Source: Halobacillus sp. Nhm2S1 (lineage in GTDB: Bacteria; Bacillota; Bacilli; Bacillales; Halobacillaceae). From it: DNA of 64,000 nucleotides. This document shows, piece by piece, positions 35,894 through 43,975 of this stretch. The stretch spans positions 372,001 through 436,000 of the forward strand of contig NZ_JAIEZV010000002.1 of assembly GCF_019599545.1 (NCBI RefSeq). The letters are read 5' to 3'. The position numbers were made by a program, and so were the translations under genes. The notes under the pieces are model-generated. The model saw only the letters and a list, made by a program, of their open reading frames with translations, was not told the origin of the DNA and ran no database searches. How positions within the stretch are numbered: the stretch's first letter is position 1; every line of letters starts with the position of its first letter.

Positions 35894-37027
35894 TTAACTT
35901 TTAGAAACATTCATTGAAATTTCCAGTACCGTTTCTATTCTTTTAAAAACTTCATCAAATGTTAACACTTCTATTGATCTCAGTTCATTTCTAAATAAAT
36001 TAAAACTTTCTCTTTTCTCATCTGATAAATCAGTTCCAAATTGTTTGTTTGATCCAATTATTAAGTAACACATTGGATTAATAGGGTCATAATATTTATT
36101 TGGGTCTGACGAAGGCTTTCTTACACTTTTCACATCTTTTAGTAGTATGTCCCTTTGCTTTAATAATTGAACAACTCCACCATTAAGTTCTTCTGCCATC
36201 CCATGTGCACCGTTTCTATATCTCTTATCATCTACCAATTTGGAATTTGGTGTTTTTATTTCAACAAGTGCTACATTAGCAGTATACTGTTCTTTGAATA
36301 AAAAATCTGGAAAAACCCCACCTTCGTTATCTATATTTTTACCACCCGCATAAAATTTTTCATTAAAATATGTAATTGGCACAGCAAAAAGTTGTGCTAA
36401 CACCCATGGGTTATCACTAAACTTTTGTTGCCAAAATTCTTCACTTTCATTTTTTCCTTTATGCTTATCCCATATATTCAAAAGGTATCTAAACCCTCGC
36501 AGGCCTGATATTTCTTTTTCGAAATCATCAATAATACCACACAGTTTAGATATAGCATTTTCTGTTGCTGTATCTAAAGTACCTTCAGTAAATCTTATAT
36601 TCGCAAGTCCATAATAACTACCACCATCCTCATTTTCACCCTTAGGAACAACTTCTATATCTGGAGACTCTTCGCTAAAAGATAATAAGTCTTCAAAGTA
36701 CCTATTAAGGTTATATCTACTATCCATATGGTGGTGGTAACCTCTAAAACATCGAAATACTATATTAAAGTTTTTTTCATTCACTTCAAAGTAAAAGTCG
36801 TCAAATGGGTAAACAGTTTGAAAACCATGCACAGTTGCTGAGTTATCCAAATAAATTCTAGTTTTTTTAGGGATATCCCCAATACTAATTAAATCCAAAG
36901 CTTCAATAGGTAATTTGAAAATATTGCGGTCCAATACCGTGTCATATTGGCTTCTATATTTACTACTCTGCTGACGAGAAAGTTCCCAACAATTATTTTC
37001 TTCTATATAAATAAACTCATAAGCCAT
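35894..37027 (-). CDS. sduA: Shedu-type (DUF4263) anti-phage nuclease
   Basis: This 377-residue protein has an N-terminal region of about 170 residues and a C-terminal DUF4263 domain of PD-(D/E)xK type: GGVFPDFLFKEQ with the metal Asp, ALVEIKTPNSKL with Glu-x-Lys, then ELNGGVVQLLKQRDILL. This is the signature of Shedu (SduA), a single-gene defence system that cleaves DNA after phage sensing. The N-terminal part differs among Shedu proteins and is probably the sensor. AAGGAG lies eight bases before the ATG, and a terminator follows. It is AT-rich and surrounded by IS and duplication remnants, typical of a mobile defence gene. All catalytic residues are present. Confidence 0.82.
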   Translation of the reverse strand: MAYEFIYIEENNCWELSRQQSSKYRSQYDTVLDRNIFKLPIEALDLISIGDIPKKTRIYLDNSATVHGFQTVYPFDDFYFEVNEKNFNIVFRCFRGYHHHMDSRYNLNRYFEDLLSFSEESPDIEVVPKGENEDGGSYYGLANIRFTEGTLDTATENAISKLCGIIDDFEKEISGLRGFRYLLNIWDKHKGKNESEEFWQQKFSDNPWVLAQLFAVPITYFNEKFYAGGKNIDNEGGVFPDFLFKEQYTANVALVEIKTPNSKLVDDKRYRNGAHGMAEELNGGVVQLLKQRDILLKDVKSVRKPSSDPNKYYDPINPMCYLIIGSNKQFGTDLSDEKRESFNLFRNELRSIEVLTFDEVFKRIETVLEISMNVSKS

Positions 37028-38185
37028 TTAAGAGTCTCCTTTTTCTTTTTTATTGTTTTAGAATGCCATTATTCTAAATATTAGAAATAATAATATTCTA
37101 TATTATATCACAGATAAAAATCAGGTAATTTATATAGAAAATAATGTGTTTATTTAAAAAGAAAAAGCGCAGGGAAGGCATGTAATTCCTTATCTCAACA
37201 CGTCTGGCCCTCACTCAAAACTCAAGGATTCTTTTTCAGATAAATTTGGAGAGGGCACTAAGAAGACAACAGACCGTTTCCCACATCAAGCAAGCTCCAG
37301 TGACAGTTTTTTGAATGAGTTTATGAGGTATTGGTTTCATAAGAAAATCATCGTATGGATCGAGATGAACAACCATAGACGATGAGCCAAGTTATGTGGT
37401 TATCTTAAGGATGGGATGATTTTTTTGTCTGGGATAAACATGGAGAACTTAAAGGATATAGGTTGCATTATCTTAATGAGCAAGGAAGCAAGTAGGGTAC
37501 CCTCCAAAACGCTGGGGCGTTTCCAAAAAGCTTGGGTTTGTGACATTGTATTTGCCATTCGAACCCTATTTGTTTTTGTAGAAACCTTAAAGGATGTCAT
37601 GGAGTTACTTGCCGATCAGCAGATACTCACTTTTTGTACCTGAATGGTTAGAACCTTAACCAACTGTTGAAATCTACCGTGATTTATTTGGCTAGCCTTT
37701 TGCAAAAAGGGCTTTCCCAAGAAAAACTTGCTTATCGAGCAGGCATGCAATCTCTGTATATTAGTGGCATAGGAAGAGAGCGAAGAAACCCATCACGAAC
37801 TACTTCTACTATTTAGCTCATGCCCTGGAAGTTTACCACAATTACTCCATCCCTTCGGTTAAATTGGACACCAAAGGCGAGGAATTCGATGACTGATTAT
37901 CTAAAGAAAGAGTATCTACTCCTCCCCACTTCATATTCTTCTCTTTATATCGAACTCCTCGGTAAAAATCCTACTATGTCTATGACCAGTTGGAAATACA
38001 CCGAATAGAGTCCTATACGAAAATCGAAGCCGTAAAAAATTACTAGCTTTAATTGAAAGAAGTTCTTATCCTCTCTAAATTCATGACCTTTAACATGTAT
38101 ATATGAGTATTTACACATATATTAAAATATTGTTACCGCGCCATCCTTTAGTCATATAAAGTCTTCGGGCTCAGGCACGAAAACT
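37028..38185. other. decayed accessory stretch without intact genes
   Basis: About 1.1 kb holds only fragments on the plus strand. Near 37420-37490 one frame reads FVWDKHGELKGYRLHYLNEQ and then stops. At 37670-37850 is the remnant of an XRE-type regulator, described separately. The other short frames here show no ribosome sites and look like noise. Confidence 0.45.
37665..37850 (+). pseudogene. remnant of an XRE-family helix-turn-helix regulator
   Basis: One frame reads ASLLQKGLSQEKLAYRAGM followed by YISGIGRERRNPS, which matches the XRE/Cro HTH pattern (normally KGLSQEKLA..AG....YIS.IERG.RNPS). It has no start codon, breaks at a stop, and resumes in another frame. Such regulators accompany restriction or prophage genes, so this may be the ghost of a neighbouring defence or plasmid module. 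Confidence 0.6.
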
Positions 38186-39223
38186 TTACATCTTGTTATA
38201 GTAATCTACATACCAATCTGCAAACTTATGCAAACCATCCTGAATAGTCGTTTCCGGCTTAAACCCTACTGCTTCTTGTAACTGGTCAGTGGAAGCATAA
38301 GTAACAGGAACGTCGCCTGGCTTAATCGGTTCATACTCTTTCTTGAACTCGATGTTTTTATCAAGTGCATTGCTTAATGCTTTCTCTAATGATTCTATGA
38401 ACGTCATTAATTTCTCAGGACTGTTGTTACCGATATTGAAAACTTTATGTGGAGCACCTTGATCTCCTGGCTCACTGCTTAACAGACGCTCTATACCGAC
38501 TACAATATCATCGATATATGTAAAATCACGGTAAAGATCATTCTCGAAGTCCCCATTGTTATATATCTTAATCGATTCACCAGCAAAGTACTTATCAGTG
38601 AACCCGAAGTAAGCCATATCCGGTCTTCCAATAGGACCATAAACGGTAAAGAACCTTAACCCTGTTGCGGGGATATTGTAAAGATGGCTATACGTATAAG
38701 CCATCAATTCATTCGACTTTTTAGTAGAAGCATATAAAGCATATAAAGATACCGGGTGATCAACAAAATCTTTCTCTTCAAAGGGAACCTTTTTATTCGT
38801 ACAATAAACAGAGCTTGACGACGCATAAACCAAATGATCGACAGGGTTATGACGACAAGCTTCTAATATATTATAGAATCCAATGACATTGCTTTGCATA
38901 TACATGTCTGGATTCTTGATAGAATACCGGACCCCAGCCTGTGCTGCCAAGTTAACAACAATATCTGGTCGGTATTCTTTGAAGACGGAATCTATGGATT
39001 CTTTATCCGATATATCTTTCTTAAGGAATGTGAAACTCTCATAAGGTTCTAGTAAACTAAGACGTGTTTCTTTAAGACCTACATCATAATAGTCATTCAC
39101 ATTATCAAGACCGACAACTTTACATCTTTTATCAAGCAACTTCTTAGAGAGGTAATAACCAATGAAGCCAGCAGCACCGGTTACTAAATAAACTTTATTA
39201 GAATCTAGTGGTTTGTAGCTCAT
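38186..39223 (-). CDS. NAD-dependent UDP-sugar epimerase (UDP-glucuronate 4-epimerase type)
   Basis: This 345-residue SDR protein has VTGAAGFIGYYLSK (NAD site), NLAAQAGVRYS, YASSSSVYCTNKKVPF and RFFTVYGPIGRPDMA, which fit UDP-glucuronate/UDP-galacturonate 4-epimerases. At the catalytic site the usual SLYASTKK reads SLYALYASTKK because a 9-bp unit TTATATGCT is repeated twice, adding three residues just before the active Tyr. The frame is open upstream to 39277, but that part is the tail of a dehydrogenase gene, so ATG 39223 is taken as start. No clear ribosome site is visible there. Activity is uncertain. Confidence 0.75.
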   Translation of the reverse strand: MSYKPLDSNKVYLVTGAAGFIGYYLSKKLLDKRCKVVGLDNVNDYYDVGLKETRLSLLEPYESFTFLKKDISDKESIDSVFKEYRPDIVVNLAAQAGVRYSIKNPDMYMQSNVIGFYNILEACRHNPVDHLVYASSSSVYCTNKKVPFEEKDFVDHPVSLYALYASTKKSNELMAYTYSHLYNIPATGLRFFTVYGPIGRPDMAYFGFTDKYFAGESIKIYNNGDFENDLYRDFTYIDDIVVGIERLLSSEPGDQGAPHKVFNIGNNSPEKLMTFIESLEKALSNALDKNIEFKKEYEPIKPGDVPVTYASTDQLQEAVGFKPETTIQDGLHKFADWYVDYYNKM

Positions 39224-39314
39224 ATGCTGCTCTGTTTCACTACCAACAGAGTGGTATTCTACCTTCGCTTTTTTCATTTCGTCGATATCATAGATGTTAC
39301 GTCCACTAAAGCTC
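39224..39314 (-). pseudogene. ugd: 3' tail of a UDP-glucose 6-dehydrogenase gene
   Basis: Read on the minus strand, the sequence encodes SGRNIYDIDEMKKAKVEYHSVG, the typical C-terminus of Ugd-type dehydrogenases. It is cut at its upstream side exactly where the MITE-like repeat (39315-39494) begins, and it runs in frame, without its own stop, into the epimerase. The rest of ugd is absent from the window. Confidence 0.7.
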
Positions 39315-39494
39315 GGAGACGGTTCTAGTGCTTCCTCATTTCAATCACGTCCCTTTGTATCATGTAGCAAAATTAAATCGTTTAGTTCTTTTTTTAAGTG
39401 CAAAATGAACTTTGCTTCCCCCTATAGAGACCTACCTTTCAAAGCTTCACATATAGAAAAATTATGTGTTTCAGGAAGCGCAGGAACCGTCCCC
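39315..39494. repeat. ~180-bp MITE-like element with 22-bp inverted ends
   Basis: The left end GGAGACGGTTCTAGTGCTTCCT (39315-39336) and right end AGGAAGCGCAGGAACCGTCCCC (39473-39494) are inverted copies with a few mismatches. It has no coding capacity. Related single ends occur at 31678, 34089, 39684, 39896 and 41528. It abuts the cut ugd gene. Such REP/MITE units are usually moved by a transposase encoded elsewhere. Confidence 0.65.
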
Positions 39495-39514
39495 GCGCTT
39501 TAGTCACTGCAATC

Positions 39515-39712
39515 CACATGGTATGAAAGTGTTCTATTATGTAAATACATCATTCTCTGTGTATCTTGGAGCCAAATAAATCTTTGTTTTTGCTAAGTGC
39601 AGAGTGAACTTGTTTCTCTTTTATAGAAACCCAACCTTTAATTATTCAACATGGCATCATGACGAACAATCATTCATATGCTTAGAAAGCACACAAACCG
39701 TCCTGGAGCTTC
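39515..39712. repeat. second repeat unit, related to 33905-34117
   Basis: It shares with the 33905-34117 unit the words GTGCAGAGTGAA, TTTCTCTTTT, CTTTAATTATTCAACAT and CATATGCTTAG, and ends in the degenerate REP end AGAAAGCACACAAACCGTCCT (39684-39704). Confidence 0.5.
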
Positions 39713-39805
39713 AATAGCCCAATCTCTCCAACCAAATATACATAGATCTTTTCAATCATAACAACACCACTACATATATATGAACATATTTTAATATATA
39801 AATCC

Positions 39806-39848
39806 AAAAAGTGCTTACCACCAAGAGCTAAAACCCTTGGTGGTAAGC
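39806..39848 (-). terminator. intrinsic terminator
   Basis: GCTTACCACCAAG (39813-39825) pairs with CTTGGTGGTAAGC (39836-39848). A T-run follows on the minus strand. It serves the dehydrogenase pseudogene at 39964-41240. Confidence 0.75.
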
Positions 39849-39895
39849 CATTCTTTAGTTCTCTAAGCTGTGTGGTGGGGGAGGCACCGGCATTC

Positions 39896-39917
39896 AGGAA
39901 GCGCTAGAACCGTCCCC
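39896..39917. repeat. REP-like repeat end
   Basis: AGGAAGCGCTAGAACCGTCCCC matches the right end of the 39315-39494 element at 20 of 22 bases. Confidence 0.6.
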
Positions 39918-39963
39918 GCGCTTCAAATATTGTGGTTAATCAACAGTCCTGCAGGCACCGATT

Positions 39964-41240
39964 TTAAACCAGAATTTGTTCTTTCTTCGTGTATTGATGA
40001 AGGTTTCCGAAGTTAATATACGCTACATCTTCATCTACATTAGAGACCACATTCTTCGTGTCAAACACTTGCAAATTGCTCATACCCTTAAACTTATCCC
40101 AATCCATCTCTTTAAACTCATTATGATCTGTCAAAATAAGCACTAAATCAGCTCCTTGAACCGCTTTTTCCATATCCTTTTCTACCATTTCTGCTTCTAC
40201 GTGAGGATCGAATGCTCTCACTTCAAAATTGCTTTGTTCTTTTAACATCTTGTAGATTTCCATAGCCGGGCTTTCACGGATATCGTCAACGTTTCCTTTG
40301 TAAGCCAGACCGAATACGCTGACCGTTTGCCGTCCACGTTTTTCATCAATTTGTGGACATTGCCGACAACATACTCTGGCATACCCACATTGACAGAACG
40401 GGCAAGACTGATCAATTGAGCCGTTTCAGGGGCATTAGAAACAATGAAATACGGATCGACAGCAAGAAAGTGACCGCCAACTCCTGGTCCTGGAGTATGC
40501 AAGTTCACACGTGGATGTTTATTGGCCATTTCCACAACATCCAAAGCATTGATGTCCAGTTCGTTACAAACTCGAGTCAATTCGTTGGCAAGAGCAATAT
40601 TCACATCTCTATAAGTGTTTTCCATCAATTTGGACATTTCGGCTGTCTTCGCATTCGTCTTTATGATTTCTCCTTCTACAAACGTTTCGTACACTTGGGC
40701 ACCAGCTTCTGTACATGCGGAAGTTACTCCACCTACATTCCGGTTGTTATAAATCAAATCATGCATAATCTGACCTGGCAATACACGCTCCGGACAGTGG
40801 ACAAGGTAGATATCTTCCCCGACCACAAAGCCAGCTTCTTCAATTAATGGCTGAACATGGTCATTAATGGTTCTTGGTGCGATGGTTGATTCAACAATGA
40901 CGACGTTCCCCTTTTCAAGATAAGGTATGGTATTGTTGACGGCAGATTTTACGTATGTCAAATCGCAGGATTTATGCTCGTCATCCATATTTGGAGTAGG
41001 GACAGCAATAATAAAGGTATCAGCCTTAGCTGGCTCAAGGTCTGCTCGGAAGTTCCCTTTTTCTACTACCTCTATCAATGCTTCTTGTAAACCTGGTTCT
41101 TAGATGTGTATTTGCCCATCATTCAATGACTCGATAACAGATGGATTAACATCGACTCCTACTACCTCTACTCCATATTTTGCAAACATGATAGAAGTAG
41201 GTAGTCCAATATAGCCTAAACCTAGTATAGTAATTTTCAT
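39964..41240 (-). pseudogene. wecC: UDP-N-acetylmannosamine dehydrogenase-type gene, broken
   Basis: The reading starts well (AGGAGGG, ATG 41240, ITILGLGYIGLPTS) and would be about 425 residues. It has three defects: a TAA at 41100-41102 where a Glu codon before EPGLQEAL is expected; a one-base loss near 40325-40329 (VDGK|TVSVFGLAYKG) that shifts the frame; and the catalytic Cys of GVGGHCLAVDP replaced by Phe (TTT at 40469-40467). Domains otherwise follow the UDP-glucose/GDP-mannose dehydrogenase order. The loss of the catalytic Cys argues that these are real decay and not sequencing errors. Confidence 0.85.
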
Positions 41241-41595
41241 TAAAAAGCCCTCCTAGAGGCGTATATTAATTATATATAATAAGATTTTCTATAACGTTAA
41301 ATTATCTATAACTTTTATTTTATATAACGTTTCATTACTAATTACGTGATTGTTGAATGATAGACAAAAAGAAAAGATTTTTTCTAAATCCCAATTATAA
41401 TGCCCTCTTGTATGGAGCGCATTTTCTATCCTTCCAAATAGTTTATTAGAAGAAGTGGAGTATGATTGAAACAACTGATTTACTTAAAATCTAATAAAAT
41501 TTCTCAATATGTATCATTTATATGCTTGGGACGCTCAAGAACCGTCCCCACGCTTCTTGGGTGGTAACAGGCACCAAAATCTAACTTTAGTCTCA
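41241..41595. other. gene-free spacer with a REP-like end
   Basis: No gene is supported. GGGACGCTCAAGAACCGTCCCC (41528-41549) is another REP-family end, followed by ACAGGCACC. The remaining sequence is AT-rich. Confidence 0.5.
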
Positions 41596-42591
41596 TTATT
41601 CTTTGTAATTCTTCTCAAATCGCCACGCATCCCGGCACATGGCTATAATATCACGTTTTGCCTTCCAGCTAAGTTCTCTCTTGGCTTTTGAAGCATCAGC
41701 ATAGCATGAAGCAATATCCCCGGGTCTACGATCTACAATTTCATAAGGAACTTTAATACCATTAGCTTCTTCAAAAGCTTTCACTAATTCTAATACACTG
41801 GTACCCTGACCGGTTCCCAAATTATAAACATGAGCACCATCTTTAAGATTATCTAACGCTGCAACATGTCCTTCTGCTAGATCCAACACATGTATATAAT
41901 CTCTTACTCCCGTACCATCTACTGTTGGATAGTCGTTCCCAAAAACTTGGAGTTTCTCAAGTTTCCCTTTGGCAACTTGAGTGACATAAGGCATTAGATT
42001 ATTGGGAATGCCATTAGGTGCTTCACCAATTAATCCACTCTCATGTGCACCTACAGGATTAAAATATCGAAGGAGAGCAATTGAAAAATCCGGATTTGCT
42101 TTAGTTATGTCAGTTAGTATTCTTTCACTCATAGCTTTTGCCTCACCGTAAGGATTCGTAGTTGGTAAGAGATCCATTGTTTCTATGAATGGAACAGCGT
42201 TATCCCCGTAAACTGTTGCAGATGAACTAAAGACAAAACGTTTCACTCTATACTTTAGACAGGCCTTAGCAAGAACCATTGTACTTCCAATGTTATTGTA
42301 ATAGTAGGTTAGTGGCATTTCGACGGACTCCCCTACTGCTTTCAATCCTGCAAAATGAATGACACCATCTATTTTATGATTATTAAAAATAACATCAACA
42401 GCTTGTTCATCTGTTACATCAACCTCACACAGAGTTACTTCTTTATCTGTAATATCTATGATTTTCTCAACAGTTTCACGTTTGCTATTACAAAAGTTAT
42501 CAGCAATAATTAAAGAATGCCCAGCCTCCAACAAGGCTATACATGTGTGTGAACCAATATATCCTGCACCACCTGTAACTAGTATATTCAT
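41596..42591 (-). CDS. galE: UDP-glucose 4-epimerase
   Basis: This 331-residue GalE has GGAGYIGSHTCIAL, IHFAGLKAVGES, SSSATVYGD, the catalytic Tyr-x3-Lys of NPYGEAKAMSE, RYFNPVGAHESG and NLGTGQGTSVLEL. This is the classical GalE set, more typical than the copy at 32723. GGGAGG lies eight bases before the ATG. It provides UDP-galactose (or UDP-GalNAc) for the polysaccharide. The N-terminal sequence of a third, broken copy lies at 43671-43808. Confidence 0.92.
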   Translation of the reverse strand: MNILVTGGAGYIGSHTCIALLEAGHSLIIADNFCNSKRETVEKIIDITDKEVTLCEVDVTDEQAVDVIFNNHKIDGVIHFAGLKAVGESVEMPLTYYYNNIGSTMVLAKACLKYRVKRFVFSSSATVYGDNAVPFIETMDLLPTTNPYGEAKAMSERILTDITKANPDFSIALLRYFNPVGAHESGLIGEAPNGIPNNLMPYVTQVAKGKLEKLQVFGNDYPTVDGTGVRDYIHVLDLAEGHVAALDNLKDGAHVYNLGTGQGTSVLELVKAFEEANGIKVPYEIVDRRPGDIASCYADASKAKRELSWKAKRDIIAMCRDAWRFEKNYKE

Positions 42592-42619
42592 AAATTAAGC
42601 CTCCCTTCTGCTTAAAAAT

Positions 42620-43031
42620 TCATTTATATTTCCGACATATACGTTTTTTAAAAATCTTTTGAAATTCTATAATATCAGCTATACGTTTACTTGCATAACC
42701 GTCACCATATGGATTGCTTGACTCATATTTTTTACTCTTCTTTATTTCCTAAGAGTTGCTTAAAGGCCTTATAAATTTTCTCTTCATCTGTTCCGACTAA
42801 TTTCAGTGTGCCAGCTGCTACACCTTCAGGACGCTCTGTCGTATCACGCATCACAAGAACTGGCTTCCCTAAACTTGGAGCTTCTTCCTGGATACCACCA
42901 CTATCGGTTAATATTGAATATGACCTTGAAAGGAAATTATGGAAGTCCAATACTTCCAATGGTTCAATGATTCTTACTCTATCACAACTACCTAGAATTT
43001 CATTAGCCGCTTCTCCCCCACCAAGAACCAC
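42620..43031 (-). pseudogene. wecB: 3' fragment of a UDP-GlcNAc 2-epimerase gene
   Basis: The frame from 43031 encodes the C-terminal third of the enzyme (EPLEVLDFHNFL, ILTDSGGIQEEAPSLGKPVLV, MRDTTERPEG) and stops early at 42732. One frame over it continues with SSNPYGDGYASKRIADII to a stop at 42620, so there is also a one-base frameshift. The N-terminal two thirds are missing; at the upstream side it is joined to a wecC fragment. Confidence 0.85.
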
Positions 43032-43680
43032 GGATCAACTGAAATACAATGCCCTCCTACACCTAGACCAGGTTGCATTATATTAACTCTTGGGTGCATA
43101 TTGGCAATTCTAATAATCTCATAAACATCCATATTGTCATTATGACAAATCTTATCTAGTTCATTTGCAAATGCAATATTAATATCTCTATAGGTGTTTT
43201 CAACAACCTTTGACATTTCTGCTGATCTGATATCCGTTACAACAATTTCAGCCTTACAGAAATTCGAATACAATCTTTTAACTTTCACACCTAATTCTGG
43301 ATTATCTGCTCCTATAGTTCTTGACTTATACTCAAGTTCATAGCTCATATTTCCGGGTATTATTCTATCTGGTGCATGTAATAAGTGTATATCTTCTCCA
43401 ATAGCAAAGCCTCTTTTTTCTATTACTGGTCGAATATACTTATCGATAGTACCAGGCGATATTGTCGATTCAATAATTATTGCTGCACCTTTTTCACAAA
43501 CATCGAGCACACTATTTAATGCTAAAATAATATATTTCGGATCAAGCTTCTTACTGTCTTTAAGATATGGAGTTGGAACTGCAATAATATAAGTATGAGT
43601 CTTCTTATACTCCGTTGTAAATTCAAAATCATTTGAAAGAGCTTCATTAAATAATTCCTCTAGTTTTCTTTCAATTTACT
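43022..43680 (-). pseudogene. wecC: central fragment of a UDP-ManNAc dehydrogenase gene
   Basis: An open stretch without a start codon encodes IIAVPTPYLKD, VIIESTISPGT-like sequence, AEMSKVVENTYRDINIAFANEL and GLGVGGHCISVDPWFLVG with the catalytic Cys retained. It breaks off right after this motif, where wecB sequence begins. The N-terminal Rossmann part is replaced by the galE fragment. It cannot be functional. Confidence 0.85.
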
Positions 43681-43808
43681 TTATCTAGAGTTTCTTCCTT
43701 GCTATTGGAGAGGTTATTAGCAACAACTACTTTATGCCCAGCTTTTAACAGAGCAATACAAGTTTGCGAGCCGATATCTCCAGTACCACCAGTTACTAAT
43801 ATATTCAT
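43671..43808 (-). pseudogene. galE: 5' fragment of a galE gene
   Basis: ATG 43808 has an AAAGGAG site and encodes NILVTGGTGDIGSQTCIALL and about 25 more GalE residues, then runs into the wecC fragment and stops. It is close to the N-terminus of the intact galE at 41596-42591, so a galE copy was probably involved in the recombination that made this mosaic. Confidence 0.8.
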
Positions 43809-43975
43809 TGATATACTCCTTTCATTAATTAAAGTGGTTTTAGGAACCCACTTTATCAACTACTCACAACGAAGGGAACTCTATTATTAGAAAACTAAGA
43901 CAATAATTGAGCTAGCTGGTTGAACTCATTCCTTTTTCTTCATTAGATGCATGGTTACTTTGTATATACCATGAT

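Noticed and set aside
37416..37643. A 75-codon plus-strand frame
   Set aside because: The protein-like signal in this stretch is in a different frame, and there is no ribosome site.
38186..39277. Longer 363-residue form of the epimerase
   Set aside because: The extra 18 residues are the tail of a UDP-glucose dehydrogenase; the epimerase fold begins after the ATG at 39223.
42992..43510. A 172-residue dehydrogenase frame starting with GTG as a functional gene
   Set aside because: The frame stays open upstream with homologous sequence, so the GTG is internal; the protein lacks both its N-terminal domain and its C-terminal third.
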